NCBI GenBank assembly: GCA_011051925.1
Contig: DRKE01000376.1
Coordinates: 1-13,043 of the forward strand
Reading direction: 5' to 3'
Length of the DNA stretch: 13,043 nucleotides
Source of the DNA: Deltaproteobacteria bacterium
GTDB taxonomy: Bacteria > Myxococcota_A > UBA9160 > UBA4427
Both the position numbers and the translations under genes were made by a program. Below are positions 1 through 6,257 of this stretch, one piece after another. The stretch's first letter is position 1. Each line of letters starts with the position of its first letter. The notes under the pieces were generated by a model that did no database searches, was not told where the DNA came from, and saw only the letters and a program-made list of their open reading frames with translations.

Positions 1-89
1 CGCGGGTCCGGCTCGCCCTTGCGCGTCGGCTTGAGGGGCGGGATTCCGACGGTCGGCGAGGCTGGCGGAATGCGCGGGAGCTCGGTCAT
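1..89 (-). CDS. 5' end of an unknown leftward gene (partial)
   Basis: The minus strand opens with ATG at 89-87 and stays open for 29 codons to the window edge. It encodes a Pro-rich N-terminus beginning MTELPRIPPASPTVG. Third codon positions are mostly G or C, as in the neighbouring genes. An AAGGA Shine-Dalgarno-like sequence lies 8 nt upstream of the ATG (minus strand, about 98-102). The gene is divergent from mazG, with a 92-bp spacer holding an AT-rich patch that could serve both directions. There is no signal peptide or recognisable motif in the visible part, so no function is assigned. Support comes only from the ribosome binding site, codon bias and the open frame. Confidence 0.5.
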   Translation of the reverse strand, partial: MTELPRIPPASPTVGIPPLKPTRKGEPDP

Positions 90-169
90 GGCGGCGATTC
101 CTTCGCCCGGGGCGCGGAGGGGCTCTTCCAGGAATCGACCGATCGGGAATCTGCCTTGAGCCGGCGGCC

Positions 170-175
170 TATACT
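170..175 (+). promoter_or_regulatory. -10 hexamer of mazG, possible leaderless start
   Basis: The hexamer TATACT ends exactly 6 nt before the mazG ATG at 182, and no Shine-Dalgarno sequence lies between them. A start site about 7 nt after the hexamer would fall on the A of the ATG, the layout of leaderless promoters. No good -35 box is visible. The reverse complement (AGTATA) may also serve the leftward gene at 89. Confidence 0.45.
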
Positions 176-181
176 CGCGCG

Positions 182-1003
182 ATGGCGGATGCGGCGGTGG
201 AGATGAAGGCGCTTCTCGGGATCATGGCCCGACTTCGGGACCCCGAAGGGGGGTGCCCGTGGGATCTGGAGCAGGATTTCGCGTCGATCTCGCCCCATAC
301 GATCGAGGAGGCCTACGAAGTCGACGAGGCGATCGCGAGCGGGGATCCAGAGAGCCTGCGGGACGAGCTGGGCGACCTGCTCTTCCAGGTCGTCTTCCAG
401 GCCAGAATCGCCGAGGAGAAGGGGCTCTTCGACTTCGGGGGCGTCGTCGAGGCGATCTCGTCGAAGCTCGTCCGGCGCCATCCCCATGTCTTCGCGGAGG
501 CGGAGACCCCCGCCAGCCTCGACGCTCAGGTCGAGAGCTGGGAATCGATCAAGGCGCGCGAGCGGGCGGACGCCGAAGGAGGACGAAAGGGACCATCCGA
601 CCCCTTCGTCGGGATCCCGCGCCATCTGCCCGCACTCGCCCGGTCGGCCAAGATCGCGGGTCGCCTCGCGCGTCTGGATCCCGCGACGCTGGCCGATGCG
701 GCCGAGAGTCTTCCTCCCGCAGCGCTCGAAGCGGCGCTCGCCCGACTCGAGGAGGCCGTTGCGGCCGCACGCGGAGCCGATGCCACCCCCGCGCTCGTCG
801 GGCGGGGGCTTCGGGCGTGGGTCTGGCTCGCCCGGCTGCTGGCGATCGACCCGGAACAGGCGCTTCGCCTGGCCGACGATGCGACGATCGCTTCGGTCGA
901 AAAGGCTCTGGCTGCGGTCGGGCCCCGACCCTCCGCGAGCGCTGCCTCACGCGACGACGACGCAGCCGATGGGCATCAAGCCGGAAAGTCGGGGGGCCGA
1001 TAA
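182..1003 (+). CDS. mazG: MazG-family nucleoside triphosphate pyrophosphohydrolase
   Basis: This 273-residue protein is close to E. coli MazG (about 263) in length. MazG enzymes hydrolyse NTPs or dNTPs to NMP and PPi in the cytoplasm, for house-cleaning or (p)ppGpp-linked control. The N-terminal domain is textbook: RLRDPEGGCPWD at 18-29, metal-binding EEAYE at 42-46, DELGDLLFQVVF at 61-72 and RRHPHVF at 98-104, followed by the IPRHLPAL linker at 145-152. The second MazG domain is degenerate. Its helices can be traced (GRGLRAWVWLARLL, then EQALRLADD), but the acidic metal ligands expected there are missing. The last 25 or so residues are low-complexity and polar. The start is set by the -10 hexamer placement and the lack of a better ATG. 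A small ORF with its own ribosome binding site follows 22 nt after the stop. Confidence 0.93.
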   Translation: MADAAVEMKALLGIMARLRDPEGGCPWDLEQDFASISPHTIEEAYEVDEAIASGDPESLRDELGDLLFQVVFQARIAEEKGLFDFGGVVEAISSKLVRRHPHVFAEAETPASLDAQVESWESIKARERADAEGGRKGPSDPFVGIPRHLPALARSAKIAGRLARLDPATLADAAESLPPAALEAALARLEEAVAAARGADATPALVGRGLRAWVWLARLLAIDPEQALRLADDATIASVEKALAAVGPRPSASAASRDDDAADGHQAGKSGGR

Positions 1004-1014
1004 CCGGGACCATC

Positions 1015-1020
1015 GGAGGA
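1015..1020 (+). promoter_or_regulatory. Strong ribosome binding site before the small exported ORF
   Basis: GGAGGA sits 5 nt before the ATG at 1026. The same sequence and spacing precede the PEP-CTERM gene at 9341. It is the main reason to take the small ORF seriously. Confidence 0.5.
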
Positions 1021-1025
1021 AGTCG

Positions 1026-1289
1026 ATGGATCCCGAGCGACCGATCCCCTGGCGGGGCCGACGCAAACGTATCTCACGCCGCCTCGCTCGCGACCTGCGT
1101 GCGCTGCTTCCGCTCCTGGGGGTGCTTTTCTGCTTCTTTTCGTCCGCGACCGCGATCCTCGCGGCCGAGGGCGGGGCCCTATTCGACGATGTCCAGCAGC
1201 TCGACTTCGAAGGTGAGGGCCGCGCCGCCCGGAATGCGACCGGTACTGCGATCGCCGTAGGCGATCTCGGCCGGACAGACGAGTCTTGA
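1026..1289 (+). CDS. Small ORF: signal peptide with little or no mature protein
   Basis: This 87-codon ORF starts 22 nt after mazG behind a GGAGGA ribosome binding site. Residues 10-25 are very basic (RGRRKRISRR). Residues 27-45 are hydrophobic (LLPLLGVLFCFF followed by small residues), and a signal-peptidase site is plausible near AILAA at 43-47. From about residue 51 onward the frame runs antisense through the last 111 bp of the FKBP isomerase gene, so the predicted mature part (about 40 residues, polar, ending LGRTDES) is constrained by that gene. No family is recognised. It could be a real small exported or membrane peptide in a mazG operon, the surviving 5' end of a gene whose body was lost, or chance. 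Only the ribosome binding site plus a well-formed signal sequence argues for a gene. Confidence 0.4.
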   Translation: MDPERPIPWRGRRKRISRRLARDLRALLPLLGVLFCFFSSATAILAAEGGALFDDVQQLDFEGEGRAARNATGTAIAVGDLGRTDES

Positions 1290-1901
1290 CTTCCCACCCA
1301 CCTTCATCTTCGCGACCCCTTCCGTCCAACAGGGAATGACGCGGTTCAGGGGGAACTCCGCGGGCGAGCCGCGATCGACGGAGCTGTCGAAGACCGTCCC
1401 GTCACGAAGCGTACCGTGGTAGTGGACGCGGACCTTGTCGGTCGCCGTGGGTGACGCACCGGTTCCCGGTACGAGCTCGGTGTAGATCAGGCCCGACTCG
1501 GTCTTCTGGGCGCCTTTCTTCTTGGCTTCGGCCGCGAGGTACCGGGAGGACGCCTCCTTCTCCGCCTTCATCGCGATTTCCTGGCGCTTCTTGAGCATGG
1601 CGCGGACGAGGGTCGCGCCTTCCTGCTGATCGACGGCGAGCGTGTCGCCATGGATTCCGTCGCGGAGGCCCTGGACCAGCTGATCGAGTTCCGCGTCGGA
1701 GATCGGGTTGGCCTGGCTGAGTTGGACCGCCATGTTCGCACCGATCGAATAGAAGGCCTTCTCGTCGTCGGTTTTCGGGGCCGAGGCCGCGAAGGCATCC
1801 GTCGAGGCGAAGACGTTCGCCGACACGATCAGGAGGAGGGACAGGAAGAAAGACATCGGCCTGAGGCGGAGGCCACGGGTTCCGCGGGAAAAAGACTTCA
1901 T
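1179..1901 (-). CDS. Exported FKBP-type peptidyl-prolyl cis-trans isomerase
   Basis: This 240-residue protein resembles the Mip/FkpA class: signal peptide, N-terminal dimerisation domain, C-terminal FKBP domain. It catalyses prolyl cis-trans isomerisation and would act as a periplasmic folding helper. The signal peptide has a basic start, a hydrophobic stretch MSFFLSLLLIVSA at 16-28 and an AFA/A cleavage site near 38. The N-domain (42-128) contains the YSIGANMA stretch and a charged helix (LKKRQEIAMKAEKEA). The FKBP domain (about 145-240) keeps the active-site residues Y161, F171, D172, F183, V188, I189, W192, Y215, I223 and F231. The ATG at 1901 is preferred over an ATG 24 bp upstream because GAGG lies about 9 nt before it and the signal peptide begins there. 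It is divergent from the hydrolase gene. Its 3' end overlaps the small ORF antisense. Confidence 0.96.
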   Translation of the reverse strand: MKSFSRGTRGLRLRPMSFFLSLLLIVSANVFASTDAFAASAPKTDDEKAFYSIGANMAVQLSQANPISDAELDQLVQGLRDGIHGDTLAVDQQEGATLVRAMLKKRQEIAMKAEKEASSRYLAAEAKKKGAQKTESGLIYTELVPGTGASPTATDKVRVHYHGTLRDGTVFDSSVDRGSPAEFPLNRVIPCWTEGVAKMKVGGKSRLVCPAEIAYGDRSTGRIPGGAALTFEVELLDIVE

Positions 1902-1914
1902 GGGGTCCTCGATG

Positions 1915-1939
1915 GCGGCCGGCAATCGATTGCAGCCGC
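1915..1939. repeat. Nested palindrome in the FKBP/hydrolase divergent spacer
   Basis: A perfect 12-bp palindrome, GCAATCGATTGC (1922-1933), is flanked by GCGGC at 1915-1919 and GCCGC at 1935-1939. Together they form a near-symmetric 25-bp dyad. It starts 14 nt upstream of the FKBP ATG, within the probable 5' leader of that mRNA. It could be a repressor operator for the divergent pair or a leader hairpin close to the ribosome binding site. No regulator is identified. Confidence 0.45.
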
Positions 1940-1991
1940 AGGTTGGATGGGTGGAAAAGGATCTTCGTCGATTCGCGTTTGCGCCCGCGGG

Positions 1992-1997
1992 ATCATA
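1992..1997 (-). promoter_or_regulatory. Candidate -10 box for the FKBP gene
   Basis: On the minus strand this reads TATGAT, one mismatch from TATAAT. It would start transcription near 1985 and give a leader of about 84 nt containing the palindrome at 1915-1939. The hexamer 17 bp upstream is not a good -35, so this is tentative. It overlaps the candidate -10 of the divergent hydrolase gene. Confidence 0.3.
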
Positions 1998-2001
1998 CCG
2001 T
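1996..2001 (+). promoter_or_regulatory. -10-like TAnnnT hexamer of the hydrolase gene
   Basis: TACCGT is followed by exactly 6 nt and then the ATG at 2008, the same geometry as the TATACT hexamer of mazG. No Shine-Dalgarno site is present. This suggests a leaderless mRNA and supports 2008 as the start. Confidence 0.35.
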
Positions 2002-2007
2002 AAAGCG

Positions 2008-3261
2008 ATGGCTGGACGAGCAGGGCACGACGGCGACGGTCCCCGCGACGGGCGGGGCGAGCCTGATTCCGACGCATCCGAAGACGAGCGGGCAAGCCGT
2101 TTCGGGCGGGTCGTGGCCAGGCTCGGTTCGAGACTCCTGGGTGCCCTGGATGGCCTCGAACAGGCCTTCCGGCGACTTCATCCTCCCGATCTGCCGCGGA
2201 TCCGCGTTCTTCTCGAACCCGTTCGTGATGCGCTCCACGAAGCCCGCGTGGGCTTCGACGAATGCGAGACACCGGATGCCCTTCGCGAGTTCCGCGATCG
2301 CCTTCTCGAGGCCGCCCGCCTGGCTGAAGAAGCGCTCTGCGATCTCGTGGAGCCGGGGACGGACGGGGAGGCAGTGGGTCGGGCTCTTCGAGCGATGCAT
2401 CTTCATGCGCGTGCCCAGGCGGCCCTCTATCCGCTGCGGGGGATGCTGCCGCCGGTATCGTCCTTCTTTGCCGAACCCTTCTGCCGCGACCGGTTGGCAT
2501 CGCTCGAGGCGCCGCCGGGACGCCGGGAAGGCCGGGCGCGCGTCGGTCTCTTCCGCTCGGGTGGGATCGACGTGCGAGGCGGATTCGATCTCTACGTGCC
2601 CGAGCACTGGGACGGATCCCAGGCCTGGCCCCTCGTCGTCGCCCTTCATGGCGGATCGGGAAACGGTGCGGATTTCCTCTGGACCTGGCTTCGGGAAGCC
2701 CGCTCGCGCCGTTTCCTGCTGCTGGCTCCGACTTCCAGCGGACCGACCTGGTCGCTTGCCGAGCCCGGGCTCGATGGCAGCGCACTCGCACGGGCGACGG
2801 CGTGGGTGTCGTCGGAATGGAAGGTCGACCGCCGGCACGTCCTTCTCACGGGACTCTCCGACGGCGCGACGATGACCCTGCTGGCGGGACTCGCGGACGC
2901 TGCGCCCTACACCCATCTCGCCCCGGTCTCCGGCGTGCTGCATCCGGCGAATTTCGCGCTCGGCAACCTCGATCGGGCGCGAGGGATGCCGATCCGGCTC
3001 GTCCATGGCGCCCGCGACTGGCTCTTCCCGGTCGCGCTCGCGCGCGAAGCCGCCCGGGTTCTCGAAGAGGCGGGCGCGGAACTCGTCTACCGCGAGATCC
3101 GGGATCTGTCCCACACCTGGCCGAGAGAGGAGAACGCGCGGATCATCGAGTGGTTCGATCCGAGCCGCGCCGCCCCTTCGCCGGAGAACGCCGGGAAGGC
3201 GAACGGCTCCGAGACGCCCGACGGGAAGCCTTCCGACCCGGGGACTTCCGAGCTGGCTTGA
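2008..3261 (+). CDS. PHB-depolymerase-like alpha/beta hydrolase with N-terminal helical extension
   Basis: The protein has 417 residues from the ATG at 2008. The open frame extends upstream into the FKBP start, but that stretch is rejected as promoter. Residues 190-386 form an esterase or phospholipase-type alpha/beta hydrolase. It has the oxyanion motif LHGGSGNG at 213-220, the nucleophile elbow TGLSDGA at 281-287 with Ser284, the probable acid Asp337 in VHGARDW, and His369 in DLSHTWP. This resembles the esterase/PHB depolymerase and dienelactone hydrolase families; the substrate cannot be read from the sequence. Residues 1-35 are polar and disordered-looking. Residues 40-170 are helical, charged and unrecognised. 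There is no signal peptide, so it is likely cytoplasmic. The C-terminal tail (about 387-417) is low-complexity Pro/Ser/Gly and lies antisense to the 3' end of uvrA. Confidence 0.9.
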   Translation: MAGRAGHDGDGPRDGRGEPDSDASEDERASRFGRVVARLGSRLLGALDGLEQAFRRLHPPDLPRIRVLLEPVRDALHEARVGFDECETPDALREFRDRLLEAARLAEEALCDLVEPGTDGEAVGRALRAMHLHARAQAALYPLRGMLPPVSSFFAEPFCRDRLASLEAPPGRREGRARVGLFRSGGIDVRGGFDLYVPEHWDGSQAWPLVVALHGGSGNGADFLWTWLREARSRRFLLLAPTSSGPTWSLAEPGLDGSALARATAWVSSEWKVDRRHVLLTGLSDGATMTLLAGLADAAPYTHLAPVSGVLHPANFALGNLDRARGMPIRLVHGARDWLFPVALAREAARVLEEAGAELVYREIRDLSHTWPREENARIIEWFDPSRAAPSPENAGKANGSETPDGKPSDPGTSELA

Positions 3262-6151
3262 GCAGGGGCGCCAGACTCCGGCCGGTATGGGAGGCCTTCG
3301 AACGCGCGATGTCTTCCGGCGTGCCGCAGGCCACGATCCCGCCTCCTTCGGGCCCGCCTTCCGGACCGAGATCGATGATCCAATCCGCGGTCTTGATCAC
3401 GTCGAGATTGTGCTCGATCACGACGACGCTGTTGCCCGCTTCGACGAGTTCGTCGAGTACGGCGAGCAGCTTCCGGACGTCCTCGAAATGCAGGCCCGTC
3501 GTCGGCTCGTCGAGGATGTAGAGGGTCCGGCCGGTCGCCCTCTTCGACAGTTCCCGGGCGAGCTTGATGCGCTGGGCCTCGCCCCCGGAAAGCGTCGGGG
3601 AGGGCTGGCCGAGATGGAGATAGTCGAGGCCCACCCGCTCGAGCAGGCGCAACGGCTCGGCCACCTTGCGATGCGCCGAGAAGAGGACGATCGCTTCGGC
3701 GACGGTGAGATCGAGCACGTCGGCGATCGAATGGCCGCGATACTCGACCCGGAGCGTCGCTTCGTTGAATCGCTTGCCGTGGCACTGTTCGCAGCGGACG
3801 AAGACGTCGGCCAGGAAATGCATCTCGATCTTCCGGACGCCATCGCCTTCGCAGGCTTCACAGCGGCCGCCCTTCACGTTGAAGGAGAAGCGGCCCGGCT
3901 TGTAGCCATGGATCCGGCTTTCGGGCAGGTCGGCGAAGAAACGTCGGATCTCGTCGAAGACCTTGATGTAGGTCGCGGGGTTGCTGCGGGGGGTGCGACC
4001 GATCGGGCGCTGGTCGATGTCGATCACCTTGTCGAGCTGGCCCAGGCCTGACACGCGCCGGTGCCGACCGACGCGGGCCGAGCTGCCGACGAGTTCCCGG
4101 GCGGCGGCGGGATAGAGGATGTCGTTCACCAGGGTCGACTTGCCCGCACCCGAAACGCCGGTCACGGCCGTCAGGACGCCGAGAGGGATCTCCACGTCGA
4201 CATCGCGGAGGTTGTTCTCCCGGGCTCCGTGGATCTTGAGGCTGCCCGTCGCGATGCGCCGCTCTCCGGGCACTTCGATCCTTCGGCGGCCGGCGAGATA
4301 GGCGCCGGTGAGCGAGGCACGACATCGCTCCAGGGATTCCGGCGTTCCGGCGTGGATGACCTCGCCCCCCGCGATCCCGGCACCCGGGCCGAAGTCGATC
4401 ACGTGGTCCGCTGCGCGGATCGTCTCCTCGTCGTGTTCGACGACGACGACCGTGTTGCCGATGTCGCGCATCCGTTCGAGGGTTTCGAGCAGTCGCCGAT
4501 TGTCCCGGGGATGGAGCCCGATCGAGGGCTCATCGAGGATGTAGATGACGCCCGTGAGATCCGACCCGACCTGGCTCGCCAGGCGGATGCGCTGGGACTC
4601 GCCACCGGAAAGCGAGGGGCCGGCGCGGTCGAGGGAGAGATAGCCGAGGCCGACGGCCGCGAGGAAATCGAGCCTTGAATGGATTTCCTTCAGGATCTCG
4701 ACCGCGATCTCCTGTTCGGCCCCCTCGAGGGCCATCCCGCCGAAGAAGGCCCGGGCTTCGTCGACGGTCATCGCGGAGACTTCGACGAGGGTCCGATCGG
4801 CCACCCGCACGGCCGCGCTCTCGGCTCGAAGCCGCGTCCCCTGGCAGGTCGTACAGGCGGTATCCGCCATGAACTTGTTGTACCAGCGCTTCATGCTCTC
4901 GGACTTCGTTTCCTTGAAGCGCCGCATGAGCCTCGGAACCAGGCCTTCCCAGGTCGTGTCGAACTGGCCGCCACCGCCGCTCTTGCCCTTCCATTTCACG
5001 CGGAAGCGCCGTTCGCCGGTTCCGTAGAGGATATGCTCGCGCTGCCGCGTGGAAAGCCGACGCCAGGGCGTGTCGAGATCGATCGAGAGCTGGGCCAGGA
5101 TCTGCTTGCGGAAACCGCTGCCCCAGCCGTCCTTCTTCGACACGTTCTCGCCCCAGGGCTTCAGCGCGCCCTCGTCGATCGAAAGCGAATCGTCCGGCAC
5201 GACGAGGTCGGGGTCGATCTCGAAACGATTGCCGAGGCCATTGCAGTCGCCACACATGCCCTGGGGACTGTTGAAGGAGAAGGCCTGGGGCGTCAGTTCC
5301 GGAAACGAGACCTGGCATTTCGCGCAGGCTGCGTGTTCCGAGAAGGTCCGGTCCGGCGCGTCTCCGGCCGAAGCGATCAGGACGCCCTCGCCGATGCGAA
5401 GGGCCGTCTCGACGGATTCGGTCAGCCGGCTCCGGATGCCGGGTTTCACGACGATCCGATCGATCACGGCTTCGACATGATGCTTCTTCCGCTTGTCCAG
5501 GGCTTCGAGTTCGTCGGTCGCGAGGATCTCGCCGTCGACCCGCAGCCGGGTCCAGCCCGCCCGGCGCGCCTCTTCGAGGAGCTCCCGATGTTCGCCCTTC
5601 CGATTCACGAGCAGCGGCGCCAGCAGGATCAGGCGGGTGCCGGCCTCGAGACGCGAAAGCGTCTTCGCGATCTGCTCCGCCGTCTGGCTCTCGACGCGAT
5701 CGCCACAGAGATGGCAGTACTGGCGGCCCGCGCGTGCCCAGAGGACCCGGAGATAGTCGGAGATCTCGGTGATCGTTCCGACCGTCGAGCGGGGATTGTT
5801 GCCCGTCGTCTTCTGTTCGATCGAGATCGTGGGCGAGAGTCCCCGGATCGTGTCGTAGCGGGGCTTTTCCATCTGTCCGAGGAATTGCCGGGCATAGGCG
5901 GAGAGACTCTCGACGTAGCGTCGCTGGCCCTCGGCATAGAGCGTGTCGAAGGCGAGGGAGGACTTGCCCGAACCCGAGACGCCGGTCATCACGACGAGTT
6001 TCTTCTTCGGGATCTCGACGTCGATCGATTTCAGGTTGTGTTCGGCGGCACCCCGGATCTCGATGTGGTCGAGCTCGCCGAGGGCCGTCCGGGCGGTGCG
6101 ACGTCGGGTCTTCGGAGCGCGGGTTTTCGGACTCTTCCGTGCGGGGGGCAT
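3143..6151 (-). CDS. uvrA: Excinuclease ABC subunit A (UvrA)
   Basis: UvrA is the damage-recognition ATPase of nucleotide excision repair; it loads UvrB onto lesions. Numbering is from the ATG at 6151 (1002 residues; E. coli has 940). The two ABC modules are complete: Walker A GVSGSGKSS at 57-65 and GVSGAGKST at 665-673, LSGGE signatures at 514-518 and 854-858, and Walker B ILDEP near 537 and 879. Zinc modules are C276-x2-C279/C300-x2-C303 and C764-x2-C767/C787-x2-C790. Extra CxxC pairs at 146/149 and 433/436 probably form the third zinc site known from Geobacillus UvrA. The 14 extra residues from an ATG at 6193 use rare A/T-ending codons, and a TACCCT hexamer sits 8 nt before 6151, so 6151 is preferred without certainty. 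The conserved protein ends near residue 964. The remaining Arg/Ser/Lys-rich tail lies antisense to the hydrolase gene. Confidence 0.97.
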   Translation of the reverse strand: MPPARKSPKTRAPKTRRRTARTALGELDHIEIRGAAEHNLKSIDVEIPKKKLVVMTGVSGSGKSSLAFDTLYAEGQRRYVESLSAYARQFLGQMEKPRYDTIRGLSPTISIEQKTTGNNPRSTVGTITEISDYLRVLWARAGRQYCHLCGDRVESQTAEQIAKTLSRLEAGTRLILLAPLLVNRKGEHRELLEEARRAGWTRLRVDGEILATDELEALDKRKKHHVEAVIDRIVVKPGIRSRLTESVETALRIGEGVLIASAGDAPDRTFSEHAACAKCQVSFPELTPQAFSFNSPQGMCGDCNGLGNRFEIDPDLVVPDDSLSIDEGALKPWGENVSKKDGWGSGFRKQILAQLSIDLDTPWRRLSTRQREHILYGTGERRFRVKWKGKSGGGGQFDTTWEGLVPRLMRRFKETKSESMKRWYNKFMADTACTTCQGTRLRAESAAVRVADRTLVEVSAMTVDEARAFFGGMALEGAEQEIAVEILKEIHSRLDFLAAVGLGYLSLDRAGPSLSGGESQRIRLASQVGSDLTGVIYILDEPSIGLHPRDNRRLLETLERMRDIGNTVVVVEHDEETIRAADHVIDFGPGAGIAGGEVIHAGTPESLERCRASLTGAYLAGRRRIEVPGERRIATGSLKIHGARENNLRDVDVEIPLGVLTAVTGVSGAGKSTLVNDILYPAAARELVGSSARVGRHRRVSGLGQLDKVIDIDQRPIGRTPRSNPATYIKVFDEIRRFFADLPESRIHGYKPGRFSFNVKGGRCEACEGDGVRKIEMHFLADVFVRCEQCHGKRFNEATLRVEYRGHSIADVLDLTVAEAIVLFSAHRKVAEPLRLLERVGLDYLHLGQPSPTLSGGEAQRIKLARELSKRATGRTLYILDEPTTGLHFEDVRKLLAVLDELVEAGNSVVVIEHNLDVIKTADWIIDLGPEGGPEGGGIVACGTPEDIARSKASHTGRSLAPLLKPARKSPGRKASRRASRSRSPSRRSPAKGRRGSDRTTR

Positions 6152-6257
6152 CGGCGGGGAGGGTAGACGAAATCCGTCAGTGATGTCGGCCATGGATCTG
6201 CGATAGGCTCGCGGACGGCAGATGCCGGCGTGTGGCCGATGGGGGCTTCGAAACGAG

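Noticed and set aside
1900..2007. Upstream extension of the hydrolase frame to an ATG at 1900
   Set aside because: It overlaps the FKBP start and the divergent promoter region, and its residues look like translated noncoding DNA. The ATG at 2008 sits at the expected distance from a TAnnnT box.
4679..6166. A 495-codon plus-strand open frame inside uvrA
   Set aside because: It is the antisense shadow of uvrA; its protein is composed of the complement of UvrA motifs and has no ribosome binding site or family features.
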